The notes under the pieces: generated by a model
The model's database searches: none
What the model saw: the letters and a program-made list of their open reading frames with translations, nothing else
What the model was told of the DNA's origin: nothing
Program-made: the position numbers and the translations under genes
From: CAYUNT01 sp964446285
GTDB taxonomy: Bacteria; Sumerlaeota; Sumerlaeia; SLMS01; CAYUNT01
NCBI GenBank assembly: GCA_964446285.1
Contig: CAYUNT010000205.1
Span: 1 to 7,641 of the forward strand
Length of the DNA stretch: 7,641 nt
Direction of reading: 5' to 3'
Part shown: positions 1-6,810 of the stretch, piece after piece
Position numbering within the stretch: position 1 is the stretch's first letter
Layout of the letters: each line of letters begins with the position of its first letter

Positions 1-376
1 TGTTACCATCATAATAAACTACCATAGCCCCCCCACCCGGCGCGCCGCCGCCTCCCGTATAGCCCGAACCCACCGCATCGAGCGTCCCGGCGATTTCCAC
101 AGATTCGGCGTGGATTTCGACCATGCCCAAGGGAGAACTCGCCTCGCCATCGTAGGGCTTGACCTTTGCGGTTACCCCCGAGGGAATGCTGAAGGTCCCA
201 ATGCCTGTATGAACACCCCAAATGCAGTCACCACTGGCCAGGAAAGCATTCGCTCCGCCATGGTCGGATGGCGGATAGTCAGCCGCCCACGCTCGCATGG
301 CAGCTAATGCGAGGACAAAAACCACCCCCAGCCCCGGCATCCAACTCATTGTTTTACCGCCTGTCCCATTGTTCAT
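1..376 (-). CDS. Exported glycine-rich protein, C-terminus beyond the window
   Basis: The frame is open from an ATG at 376 to the left edge, giving about 125 residues with no stop. A strong Shine-Dalgarno sequence, GGAGGT (387-382), lies 5 bases upstream and fixes the start. The protein opens with a signal peptide: Lys8, a hydrophobic core at about residues 14-27, and a probable cleavage site after Ala-Trp-Ala (29-31). The mature part is beta-strand-like, with a 'SIPSGVTAKVKPYDGE' segment and then 'GTLDAVGSGYTGGGGAPGGG'. Such Gly-rich turns after a 'GTLDA-GSGY' strand are typical of beta-helix-like surface proteins (family knowledge; not assignable to a named family here). It is probably secreted or surface-exposed. 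It lies 149 bases downstream of the exported protein gene ending at 526 and may share its transcript. Function is unknown. Confidence 0.75.
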   Translation of the reverse strand, partial: MNNGTGGKTMSWMPGLGVVFVLALAAMRAWAADYPPSDHGGANAFLASGDCIWGVHTGIGTFSIPSGVTAKVKPYDGEASSPLGMVEIHAESVEIAGTLDAVGSGYTGGGGAPGGGAMVVYYDGN

Positions 377-377
377 G

Positions 378-395
378 GCACACCTCCGCACACCT
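378..395 (-). promoter_or_regulatory. Duplicated ribosome-binding segment
   Basis: On the minus strand the 8-mer AGGTGTGC occurs twice (395-388 and 385-378), separated by two bases, directly before the ATG at 376. The downstream copy forms the working Shine-Dalgarno GGAGGT with 5-base spacing. The upstream copy supplies a second AGGTG 10 bases further away. The repeat is plainly visible; any effect on translation is inference. Confidence 0.5.
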
Positions 396-525
396 TTGTA
401 GTGCGGCGGCGATTCTTTTAAGTCAATAGGCAGAACAAGAAAAAAACTAGTGGCCTGACTTGGCGCTGCCGCCAGCAAGCAAGGGAAAACCCCACAAAAG
501 AAGGCGACGAAAAATGCGCCGGTTT

Positions 526-1425
526 CTACCGCTCCTGAGAGGGCGCGGCGGGCGCCGAGGCAGGGGCAGTAGTCGAAGCAGCCCCGCCGCCGGAAATCCA
601 AGGCGGCATCAACGGAACATCGCACTGCGCCGTAATCAAGTTGCCCTGCGGGTCGGTCCCAATCAGCGCCATGCGAAACACGCCAATCCGATCATCCTGC
701 GCCGGACCCATCAAACTGACGCGAACGTCAGGAATCACTATCGTCGTCTTTGGTTTCAGCGTCTCGCGAATTGTCTGAATTTCCGAACGTTTATTGGTTT
801 TGCCCGATTGCGAAATCAGTGTGTCGTGCCGCGCAAAGAAATTTGCGTCGTATTTGGAATAGGTTCCCATGAACGCCACATTGAACGTGTATTCCACCAT
901 CTGGCTTTCCGCGCTGCCCTTAATGCGTATATCGCGCACTTCGGCAACAATCGGGCGGTCCTCGACGCGTTGTTCGATGACGCGAATCTTGACAGGCAGC
1001 GCCACCGCAACCGTTTGCCCGCTTTCTGTAATGATTTCCTGCTGAAAAATCAGTTCCTGCACGACGCCATAGGTGTCAAACTGGGCCGTCCAATACACCG
1101 GACGCGGACTGAGACGGATTCCCGGACGGTCCTTGCCGCCGATCGGGTCCATGCGCACCTGGCGCAGCGCGAAACTGCCGCTTTGGGCCGTCAGCAGCAA
1201 TTCGCCTTTCTCCAGGCCAAAAGACAAAAACTCTCCAACGACCGTGACGTTCCAGTTGATGTCAAGGTTCGGCGGATAGGCCTTTGTGTTGGTCTCGATT
1301 GAAGCATCGCGCCCGGGCGCCAGGGCGGAAATGCAAAGCAAAAACGCGGTCGCCAGCAGTTTTGCCGGCGCGCGGAAATCAGTCTTTGCCATAAGCGCCA
1401 AAGGGCGGGGGATAATCTGTCTCAT
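526..1425 (-). CDS. Exported hypothetical protein, 299 aa
   Basis: The start is taken at the ATG at 1425 because GAGGTGG (1437-1431) lies 5 bases upstream. A GTG at 1434 overlaps that ribosome-binding site, so it is unlikely to be the start; an ATG at 1392 is a weaker alternative. The N-terminus has basic residues (Arg18, Lys22) before a hydrophobic stretch at about 23-36, consistent with a signal peptide or an N-terminal membrane anchor. The remainder is rich in alternating polar and hydrophobic stretches suggesting beta structure, with no motif I recognise, and it ends in a low-complexity Ala/Ser/Pro tail (about residues 276-296). It begins 85 bases after the stop of the membrane kinase gene on the same strand, so it may be co-transcribed and act outside the cytoplasm with the kinase sensor domain. 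That link rests on context only. I do not recognise the family. Confidence 0.8.
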   Translation of the reverse strand: MRQIIPRPLALMAKTDFRAPAKLLATAFLLCISALAPGRDASIETNTKAYPPNLDINWNVTVVGEFLSFGLEKGELLLTAQSGSFALRQVRMDPIGGKDRPGIRLSPRPVYWTAQFDTYGVVQELIFQQEIITESGQTVAVALPVKIRVIEQRVEDRPIVAEVRDIRIKGSAESQMVEYTFNVAFMGTYSKYDANFFARHDTLISQSGKTNKRSEIQTIRETLKPKTTIVIPDVRVSLMGPAQDDRIGVFRMALIGTDPQGNLITAQCDVPLMPPWISGGGAASTTAPASAPAAPSQER

Positions 1426-1510
1426 ACGTTCCACCTCGGCGGCGAGTCTGTAGCCAAATTGGCGTGTGCTATTGAGAAAACTTCACCCTGTTTGGATTCT
1501 CTATTCTTCG

Positions 1511-3886
1511 TCATAATCCACTGCTGGAATTGACAACGCAGCGGAATCCGAGCGTATCGAATCGCATATCCGGCGACGGAGCGTAAGAGCGCGTCGAAAC
1601 CCGGCCAAAAACCTGCGGATTGGGCTGCGTCCGCGCCCTCAAGGTCCATGCGCCCCCGCGCAAAACCAGCGCCGTGCTCGAAAATTCGGCCACGCGCGCA
1701 TTATTATTCGGATAAGCCACAAACGGGCTTTTTGTCCATTCCATCACATTCCCGGCCATGAAGTGGCACCCTTCGCCCGCCACTTCGCGCGTCACGTCGA
1801 GCGTGGCTGCATCGACCGGCTGCAATTTGCCAGAGAGAAGATTGCTTGCGCCTTCGCGCCACAACGGCCCCCACGGATAATCCCATCCGCCCGCGCCGCG
1901 AGCCGCCCGTTCCCACTGTGCCTCAGTCGGCAGGTCGCGTCCGGCCCATTTCGCGTAGGCCATTGCGTCGTTGAAATTCACTTCCACTACTGGATAATTA
2001 TCCATGCCCTTGAGAAACGTTTTTCCCTGCCAGCTGGGGGGCGGGGGATAGTTTGTTTCCTGGATGAATTTGGCATACATGTAATTTGTGACTTCATATC
2101 GCTCGATCTGGAAAGCGCTCAATTGCTTGAGAGTCGGCGGCGATGCCCACAGCGAATTGACATCCCCCATGCGAACCCATCCAGCGGGAATCGAGACGAG
2201 TTGCTGCTCAATCGGCGTGGAAGAAGGCGCTGCCAGGGTTGCGGAAACGCCCGCGGAAGGGGCGCTTGCGGGAGCCGATCCGCTTCCGGCGGCTGGTTGA
2301 GCAGAAGAACCCACAGCGGGAGCGCCCGCCACTGCCGCCGCCATATCCGCACCCGGACCTGTGCTTGGTTTAGGAGCGGAGGGTTCATCGTATGGCGCAG
2401 ACATGGTGGAGCCGACTTCGGCGCCGGGCTGCGTTTTGCCTTGTTCTTCCGCTTCGAGGGCCTTGCGGAATTCGTCAGCCATTTTTCGATCATCCATCGG
2501 CTGCCCGCTATCCGACTTGGAAGCAGGCTTAAGGAAAGAAGTCGTCGCGTAAAATCCACCTGCGGCCGCAATCAGAAAAACCACAACGGCCACAACGTTT
2601 TTCAGCCATTTGGCTGGTTCCTTTTTCTTGGCCGCCGCGGATTGCGCCGCAGCCGCGCCTTTCGCTGCCAGTGGTGGTTGCACTGCCCCGGGAATCGGCG
2701 TTCCTGGCATCGGTGGCGGCGGCGGAACCATGCCCGGGGGGCGCGTGGGCGGCCGCGCGGGCAGCGGCGTGCCGGGCGCTTGCGGAAATGCCCCCGGAGC
2801 AGGAAATCCACCTCCTGGCGGCACCGCGCCAGCGGCGGAAGCCTGAGGCAATGGAGTTCCAGGACGCGCGGGCGGCGGTCCCCAGGCGGGGATGGCGCCC
2901 CCGGCCACTGCCATGCCTGGGCCAGTTCGCGGATCGCGAGCGGGCGCCGGGCTAAGCGGCGCGGATATGGCTCCTAAAAACGAGCCAGAAGGCTGAGGCC
3001 CCATATTCCATAGCACGCCCAGAAGATCGTCGCACAGTTCCTGCACCGTCTGATAGCGGCTGTCTGGCTTGGATTGCAGCGCCTTCAAAAGAACCGAATC
3101 AATGTCGTCTGGAACGGCGGGATTGACCTGCGAAGGGCCTTGCCAGGCTTCAGGAAGCATCTGGCGCGTCATCATCTTGTAAAACGTTACGCCCAGCGCG
3201 TAGATGTCCGCGCGCGAATCCACATGCCCGCCCGGCTGGCGCAATTCCGGCGCAATGTAGTGCGAAGTTCCGGCGGCCTGCTTGCCGGTCGGCTGGCTGC
3301 GCAATTCGCCAAAAGCGATGTGGACGATGCCAAAATCGCTGACCTTCACCCGCCCATCGCGTCCGATGAGGATGTTGGCGGGCTTGATATCGCGGTGGAC
3401 AATTCCCAGGCCATGCACGTAAGCAAGCGCGTCGCGTATGCCCTGGATAATAATCGGCCAGTCGCCCGCGCCGAGCTCATTTTTCACAATGAGATCGTCG
3501 AGGCTTTTGCCGTCCACAAACTCCATAACGAAAAAGTAATATCCACGCGCCTGGCCGCGGTCGATGATATTGACGATATTCGCATGGTTCAGCGAAGCGA
3601 GCGCGCCCGCTTCCTGCTCGAAACGCTGAATAAAATTCGGATCGTTCGCGAATCGCGGGTAGAGAACCTTGAGGGCAACCGGACGGTTGAGCGAAAGCTG
3701 AATGGCCTTATACACGACCGCCATTCCGCCACGTCCGAGCGGCTGCACAATTCGATAGCCGCCAACTTCATCCCCCGGTTGGAGAAGAGGCTGGCCGGTA
3801 ATCGGGTCTGGCGCTGGCGCGGGCTGGCCAGAAGGCGGAGGTGGAGGCGGCGAGCCGCCAGGTTGATTGGATGAACCGTTTGCCAT
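1511..3886 (-). CDS. Transmembrane Ser/Thr protein kinase with C-terminal FGE/SUMF1-like domain
   Basis: This 791-residue protein is modular. Residues 6-26 are Pro-rich. A complete Hanks-type kinase domain follows (about 45-290): Gly-rich loop GRGGMAVVY (51-59), ATP-binding Lys73, Glu92, catalytic HRD (164-166) with Asn171, DFG (184-186) and APE (212-214). All key residues are present, so an active RD kinase is expected. A long Pro/Gly/Ala linker (297-423) precedes a single membrane segment (about 430-449) with Lys-rich flank 'KKKEPAK' on its N-terminal side. The outer part has a charged helix (467-484), an Ala/Ser/Pro linker and an FGE/SUMF1-type domain (about 561-788) with LPTEAQWERAARG (652-664), YPWG, MAGNVMEWT, LRGGAW and GFRCV. 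The FGE active-site cysteine pair is absent, so this is likely a sensory or binding domain. Neither the ATG at 3886 nor a TTG at 3928 has a clear Shine-Dalgarno; ATG is preferred. Confidence 0.93.
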   Translation of the reverse strand: MANGSSNQPGGSPPPPPPSGQPAPAPDPITGQPLLQPGDEVGGYRIVQPLGRGGMAVVYKAIQLSLNRPVALKVLYPRFANDPNFIQRFEQEAGALASLNHANIVNIIDRGQARGYYFFVMEFVDGKSLDDLIVKNELGAGDWPIIIQGIRDALAYVHGLGIVHRDIKPANILIGRDGRVKVSDFGIVHIAFGELRSQPTGKQAAGTSHYIAPELRQPGGHVDSRADIYALGVTFYKMMTRQMLPEAWQGPSQVNPAVPDDIDSVLLKALQSKPDSRYQTVQELCDDLLGVLWNMGPQPSGSFLGAISAPLSPAPARDPRTGPGMAVAGGAIPAWGPPPARPGTPLPQASAAGAVPPGGGFPAPGAFPQAPGTPLPARPPTRPPGMVPPPPPMPGTPIPGAVQPPLAAKGAAAAQSAAAKKKEPAKWLKNVVAVVVFLIAAAGGFYATTSFLKPASKSDSGQPMDDRKMADEFRKALEAEEQGKTQPGAEVGSTMSAPYDEPSAPKPSTGPGADMAAAVAGAPAVGSSAQPAAGSGSAPASAPSAGVSATLAAPSSTPIEQQLVSIPAGWVRMGDVNSLWASPPTLKQLSAFQIERYEVTNYMYAKFIQETNYPPPPSWQGKTFLKGMDNYPVVEVNFNDAMAYAKWAGRDLPTEAQWERAARGAGGWDYPWGPLWREGASNLLSGKLQPVDAATLDVTREVAGEGCHFMAGNVMEWTKSPFVAYPNNNARVAEFSSTALVLRGGAWTLRARTQPNPQVFGRVSTRSYAPSPDMRFDTLGFRCVVNSSSGL

Positions 3887-4091
3887 AAGATGGGCAGCTT
3901 GGCTGGCTCCGTGCGATTTCGGAGGCAAACGCGAAAAGGGCCAAATGAAAAATCAGCCCCAAGCAGGAACAGGGCACCGTCCCCTCTCACCGGGCATTCC
4001 CATTGCCTGGAAAATCCCGGCGCGCGTTCCGCTCCGCGAAAAGGTAGAAAAGCCCTAAGGAGAGAATCAACAGCAAATGGGCAGATTTGCC

Positions 4092-4120
4092 TTGTCGCCT
4101 TCTGACCCTGAGACTATTGC
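4092..4120 (+). promoter_or_regulatory. Weak sigma70-like promoter candidate for mcsA
   Basis: TTGTCG (4092-4097) and TATTGC (4115-4120) are separated by 17 bases, upstream of the GTG start at 4174. Each hexamer matches consensus only in part, and the host's sigma factor preferences are unknown, so this is a suggestion only. Confidence 0.2.
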
Positions 4121-4156
4121 GTTGAATGCGAATGCGGGTGCTTTGCGAATTGCCGC

Positions 4157-4163
4157 AAAGGAG
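4157..4163 (+). promoter_or_regulatory. Ribosome-binding site deciding the mcsA start
   Basis: AAAGGAG lies 10 bases before a GTG at 4174. It favours that start over the in-frame ATG at 4126, because the GTG places the first zinc-finger cysteine at residue 3, as is usual for McsA proteins. Confidence 0.55.
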
Positions 4164-4173
4164 CGACAAAACC

Positions 4174-4752
4174 GTGAGATGTGTTCATTGCAAGGAAAAT
4201 CCCGCCACGGTCAAACTAACGCGGATTGTTAAGAACAAGGTCATCGAGCTGCACTTGTGCCAGAAGTGCGCCGCGGAAATCAGTCCGTATCAGAAAAAAA
4301 TCGCCCAGGCCCAGGGAATAAACCAGCTCTTCGAACAGCTGATGAAGTTGGAAAAAGCCGAAAGCGAGGCGTCGGCGGCGGACGGAGGGCAAAGCGTCCC
4401 GGTGGCGGCCAAGTGCAAAACCTGCGGGCTTCCCTTTCAACAATATAAACGAACTCTTATGCTAGGATGCCCCCATTGTTATGAATCCTTTGGGGATCAT
4501 CTGTTGACAGACCTGCGAAAAATCCACGGCAGCGTCCAGCATTCGGGCAAAATCCCCCCTGAGCAACAGGCGCGCATCGCAAAAGGGCGCCAGCTCGAAT
4601 GGCTCCGCGAGCAACTGCGCCAAAGCCTTGAAAAGGACGACTACGATCAGGCCACGCAATTGCGCGACCAAATCCTTGTCATCGAGCAGGAATTGGGCCT
4701 CAAGCCTCCGCCCGCCCAGCCGCCATCACCGCCGTCCGAGGCCGCAATCTAA
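4174..4752 (+). CDS. mcsA: McsA-type activator of protein-arginine kinase (zinc-finger, UVR motif)
   Basis: This 192-residue protein has the standard McsA layout. Two treble-clef-like zinc sites are formed by C3-x2-C6 with C29-x2-C32, and by C81-x2-C84 with C99-x2-C102. A Lys/Glu-rich linker separates them. A C-terminal UVR (UvrB/UvrC interaction) helix pair spans about 139-174, with 'EKDDYDQATQLRDQI' as its core. A Pro-rich tail ends the protein. In Bacillus and relatives McsA binds and activates the arginine kinase McsB, and its zinc sites respond to metal or oxidative stress. It sits 53 bases upstream of mcsB on the same strand, so the pair is almost certainly co-transcribed. The GTG start at 4174 is supported by AAAGGAG upstream; starting at ATG 4126 would add 16 residues ahead of the first zinc knuckle. 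No ctsR precedes it, so regulation differs from the Bacillus operon. Confidence 0.92.
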   Translation: MRCVHCKENPATVKLTRIVKNKVIELHLCQKCAAEISPYQKKIAQAQGINQLFEQLMKLEKAESEASAADGGQSVPVAAKCKTCGLPFQQYKRTLMLGCPHCYESFGDHLLTDLRKIHGSVQHSGKIPPEQQARIAKGRQLEWLREQLRQSLEKDDYDQATQLRDQILVIEQELGLKPPPAQPPSPPSEAAI

Positions 4753-4766
4753 TCGTTTTTATTTTC

Positions 4767-4802
4767 TCAATTCTGCTTATCCTGAAAATCCTGTCTATTC
4801 TT
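4767..4802. repeat. Four-unit 9-base imperfect tandem repeat in the mcsA-mcsB spacer
   Basis: On the plus strand four consecutive 9-base units read tcaATTCTG, cttATCCTG, aaaATCCTG and tctATTCTT, with three variable bases and a conserved ATYCTK core. The repeat fills most of the 53-base spacer and ends 3 bases before the mcsB ATG. It resembles the 'AATCCTGTN' 9-base periodic repeats scattered between genes in various bacterial genomes (recalled, not checked). It also means that mcsB has no purine-rich Shine-Dalgarno. Confidence 0.6.
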
Positions 4803-4805
4803 ATC

Positions 4806-5891
4806 ATGTTGAATGAAACCCTCCAGCGCGATGCGGATTCCTGGCTGGCGCCGCCGGCTCCGCAAGACCATATCGTAGTTTCCAGCCGCGCCCGCTATGC
4901 GCGCAATCTTTCCGGATTTTCCTTTGCTCCTCATTCACGTCCGGAGGTGCATGGCGAAGTGCTGCGCCGCGCCGCCGAAGCCATCACCACTCTGGAACTC
5001 ACCGCCGCCTATCAGCCCTTGCTCATGATGGAACTCAGGCCGCCCGAGCGGATTTTCCTGCGCGAAAGCCGCCTGATCTCGCCCGACATGGAACGCAAAC
5101 CGGCAGGGCGGGCCGCGTTCATTTCGCCAGACCGCCGCGTTTCGATCATGATTAACGAAGAGGACCACCTGCGCATTCAATGCCTCGCCGCCGGGTTCCG
5201 CCTGGGCGAGACGTTCCAAACGCTGGACAAAATCGAAAGCGCCCTGAGCGCGCGCCTGCGTTTTGCGTTTTCCGAACGGCTGGGGTTCCTGACGGCGTGT
5301 CCTACCAATACAGGCACGGGGCTGCGCGTTTCGGTGATGCTTCACCTGCCCGCGTTGAGCACATTGAAAAAAATGGAGGATTTATTCCAGGGCGTCGCGC
5401 CTTACGGCGTCACGGTTCGCGGATTTTACGGCGAAAACACCGAATTCCAGGGCGATTTTTTTCAGTTCTCCAACGAAATCACTCTGGGCAAGGCCGAAGA
5501 GGAAATTTGCACGGTGCTCGAAAAAGTGATCGAGCTAGTGATCGAACGCGAAGAGCAGGCCCGCGAGGAATTGATCGAGCGCCACCGGCTGATGGCTGAG
5601 GATTTATTCTGGCGTTCGTGGGCGCTGCTGACAAACGCGCGCACAATGAATTCGCTCGAAGCCCTCCAACACCTGTCGCGAATCCGCCTGGGCATCGAGA
5701 CCGGCTGGACGCCCGCTGCGCTTTCGCACCACGACCTTAACCGCCTCGTGATGGAAACGCAGCCCGCGCATTTGCAGATCGCGTTTGGCAATGGCGCGGA
5801 GATGTCTGCCGAGACGCGCGACGAACTCCGCGCCCGCCTGCTTCGCCAGCGCCTTTCGCCCTCCGCGCCGGCTTCTCCGGCGGCATTGTAA
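4806..5891 (+). CDS. mcsB: Protein-arginine kinase McsB
   Basis: This is a 361-residue ATP:guanido phosphotransferase-family protein, close to the usual McsB length. McsB phosphorylates arginine side chains; in Gram-positive bacteria phospho-arginine marks proteins for ClpC-ClpP degradation. Family signatures appear in order: SSRARYARN (26-34) with phosphate-binding arginines, NEEDHLRIQ (117-125), ACPTNTGTGLRVSVMLHLPAL (164-184) with the conserved Cys165, RGFYGE (205-210) and FSNEITLG (221-228). The C-terminal RDELRA (338-343) fits the RDxxRA phospho-arginine-binding motif, so the allosteric or substrate-docking site also seems kept. The last 11 residues are low-complexity. The start at ATG 4806 lacks a Shine-Dalgarno, the leader being pyrimidine-rich repeat, but residues 7-30 align with known McsB N-termini. 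It follows mcsA directly; no clpC follows. Its stop lies 14 bases from the convergent gene. Confidence 0.96.
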   Translation: MLNETLQRDADSWLAPPAPQDHIVVSSRARYARNLSGFSFAPHSRPEVHGEVLRRAAEAITTLELTAAYQPLLMMELRPPERIFLRESRLISPDMERKPAGRAAFISPDRRVSIMINEEDHLRIQCLAAGFRLGETFQTLDKIESALSARLRFAFSERLGFLTACPTNTGTGLRVSVMLHLPALSTLKKMEDLFQGVAPYGVTVRGFYGENTEFQGDFFQFSNEITLGKAEEEICTVLEKVIELVIEREEQAREELIERHRLMAEDLFWRSWALLTNARTMNSLEALQHLSRIRLGIETGWTPAALSHHDLNRLVMETQPAHLQIAFGNGAEMSAETRDELRARLLRQRLSPSAPASPAAL

Positions 5892-5905
5892 CAAGCGCTG
5901 CCTAT

Positions 5906-6754
5906 TTACTCCTGCGCCGCTGGAATCAAAGGCACCAGGTCCTTTTCTATCGACTGTTCATCTCTCCCGAGCGCAAGGCGATGCAATTGCCATCGCTCGA
6001 TGAGTTCGGCCTTGCCGCCTGCGGGAATCATCGCAAGCGGCCCGAGAGTTTCTAATTCGAGCATATTCGCATCTGTGAATATCTCGGAATTGCAGCCAAA
6101 ATCAGGATATTCCGCCGCCGGATCGTGTGGATACGTCTTTACGAACACAACATCGCCGAGTGAATAAGCCATCCAGCCGAGCGAATTTCTCATGCCAATT
6201 TTCTGTTTGGTGGCCGCGCCGGGCCGTTGCTGGAGCTGGATGAATTTCTTCCCCCACGTCCATCGCGGATCGCTCATATCCGTATAGTGCCACAGCACCA
6301 CCGGGCGCGCGGGAAGCAGGTATTCGGGATGCGGGCGGTAAGGCTCCTGCGGAATTACGGCGCGCCCGCCCGCCGCCATGACACTCAAGCACCACGGCGC
6401 CGCGGGAATGTCCCACAGATTGCGATTCACCAGGCGGTGCAACACAGTAACGCGGGCCAAATCGGGATCGAGTGTGATTTCGATTTCCTTTTGGATCCCG
6501 GTTGTGGTTTCCGCGTGCGACACAAGGCTTAGCGTCTTTCCATCCCATGAGTAATCCACGGGATGATTGTCCGGCCAGTAGGTGCGCGGATTCGCCTCAG
6601 GCGCGTGCCAGAGGCGGTGTCCGCCATAAGCGCGCCATTCGCCGCCGCCAGTATGGCCCAGGTGCTCGGGGTATTCCTTGAAGAGGTTATCACCTCCAAG
6701 GAAACCAAACCGCAAAATGCGCGGCCCCACATCGGTTGTGATAACGAGTTCCAC
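5906..6754 (-). CDS. DUF4380-type protein (galactose-mutarotase-like fold), probably 5'-truncated
   Basis: The frame encodes 282 residues starting at a GTG (6754). The sequence opens almost at once with 'VITTDVGPRILRFGF' and continues with 'GDNLFKEYP', 'GGEWRAYGGHRLWHAPE' (37-53) and 'TYWPDNHPV', signatures I associate with DUF4380-like proteins of the aldose-1-epimerase/galactose-mutarotase superfamily, which bind or act on carbohydrates. The exact substrate is not known. From memory, relatives carry a short extra N-terminal segment before 'VELVVTTDVGPRI'. Here an in-frame TAG (6763-6761) lies three codons upstream, so no longer start exists. AGGAGG sits only 2 bases before the GTG, which is unusually close. 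Together with the adjacent IS110 left end, this suggests that insertion removed the first codons. The rest of the frame is intact and may still be expressed. It is convergent with mcsB, and I see no shared function. Confidence 0.78.
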   Translation of the reverse strand: MELVITTDVGPRILRFGFLGGDNLFKEYPEHLGHTGGGEWRAYGGHRLWHAPEANPRTYWPDNHPVDYSWDGKTLSLVSHAETTTGIQKEIEITLDPDLARVTVLHRLVNRNLWDIPAAPWCLSVMAAGGRAVIPQEPYRPHPEYLLPARPVVLWHYTDMSDPRWTWGKKFIQLQQRPGAATKQKIGMRNSLGWMAYSLGDVVFVKTYPHDPAAEYPDFGCNSEIFTDANMLELETLGPLAMIPAGGKAELIERWQLHRLALGRDEQSIEKDLVPLIPAAQE

Positions 6755-6776
6755 TTCCTCCTATGAGATCATATAT

Positions 6777-6784
6777 ATACGTAT
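6777..6784. repeat. 8-base palindrome in an alternating AT tract
   Basis: ATACGTAT is a perfect palindrome at the end of an alternating AT run (6770-6779), close to the proposed left end of the IS110 element. It is the most AT-rich spot of the right half of the window. It could be a boundary or promoter-like element formed on circularisation; no function is demonstrated. Confidence 0.35.
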
Positions 6785-6810
6785 CTTATCCCGCAGCCAT
6801 TTTCCTCGAC

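Larger units (their letters stand above)
3887..4173. other. Divergent intergenic region between the kinase and mcsA
   Basis: These 287 bases separate two divergently transcribed kinase-system genes and must carry promoters for both. I see no convincing tRNA, terminator, CtsR operator (GGTCAAA direct repeats) or CIRCE inverted repeat (TTAGCACTC/GAGTGCTAA). The start of mcsA could be extended to an in-frame ATG at 4126, and that of the kinase to a TTG at 3928, which would shrink the gap, but neither has better support than the starts chosen. Confidence 0.6.

Noticed and set aside
440..474. Possible minus-strand terminator: TGGCG/CGCCA hairpin (461-474) and T7 run (446-440)
   Set aside because: The stem has only 5 base pairs and the T-run starts 14 bases after it, so it is not a standard intrinsic terminator.
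460..1302. 280-codon plus-strand open frame rich in Arg/His
   Set aside because: It lies opposite the exported protein at 526-1425, which has a good ribosome-binding site and a signal peptide. The plus-strand product is Arg-rich low-complexity, typical of an antisense shadow in GC-rich DNA.
1526..2206. FGE/SUMF1 fold as a diversity-generating retroelement target protein
   Set aside because: C-type-lectin-like folds are common DGR targets, but no reverse transcriptase or near-repeat template is present in the window.
1763..2977. 404-codon plus-strand open frame
   Set aside because: Antisense to the kinase linker and FGE domain; Arg/Gly-rich with no recognisable motif.
3074..3874. 266-codon plus-strand open frame
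   Set aside because: Antisense to the kinase catalytic domain, whose motifs are unambiguous on the minus strand.
4126..4173. Upstream ATG start for McsA (16 extra residues)
   Set aside because: No Shine-Dalgarno at suitable distance, and it places unrelated residues before the first zinc knuckle; the GTG at 4174 with AAAGGAG fits the family better.
3887..4173. CtsR or CIRCE heat-shock operator upstream of mcsA
   Set aside because: I looked for GGTCAAA direct repeats and TTAGCACTC/GAGTGCTAA and found neither.
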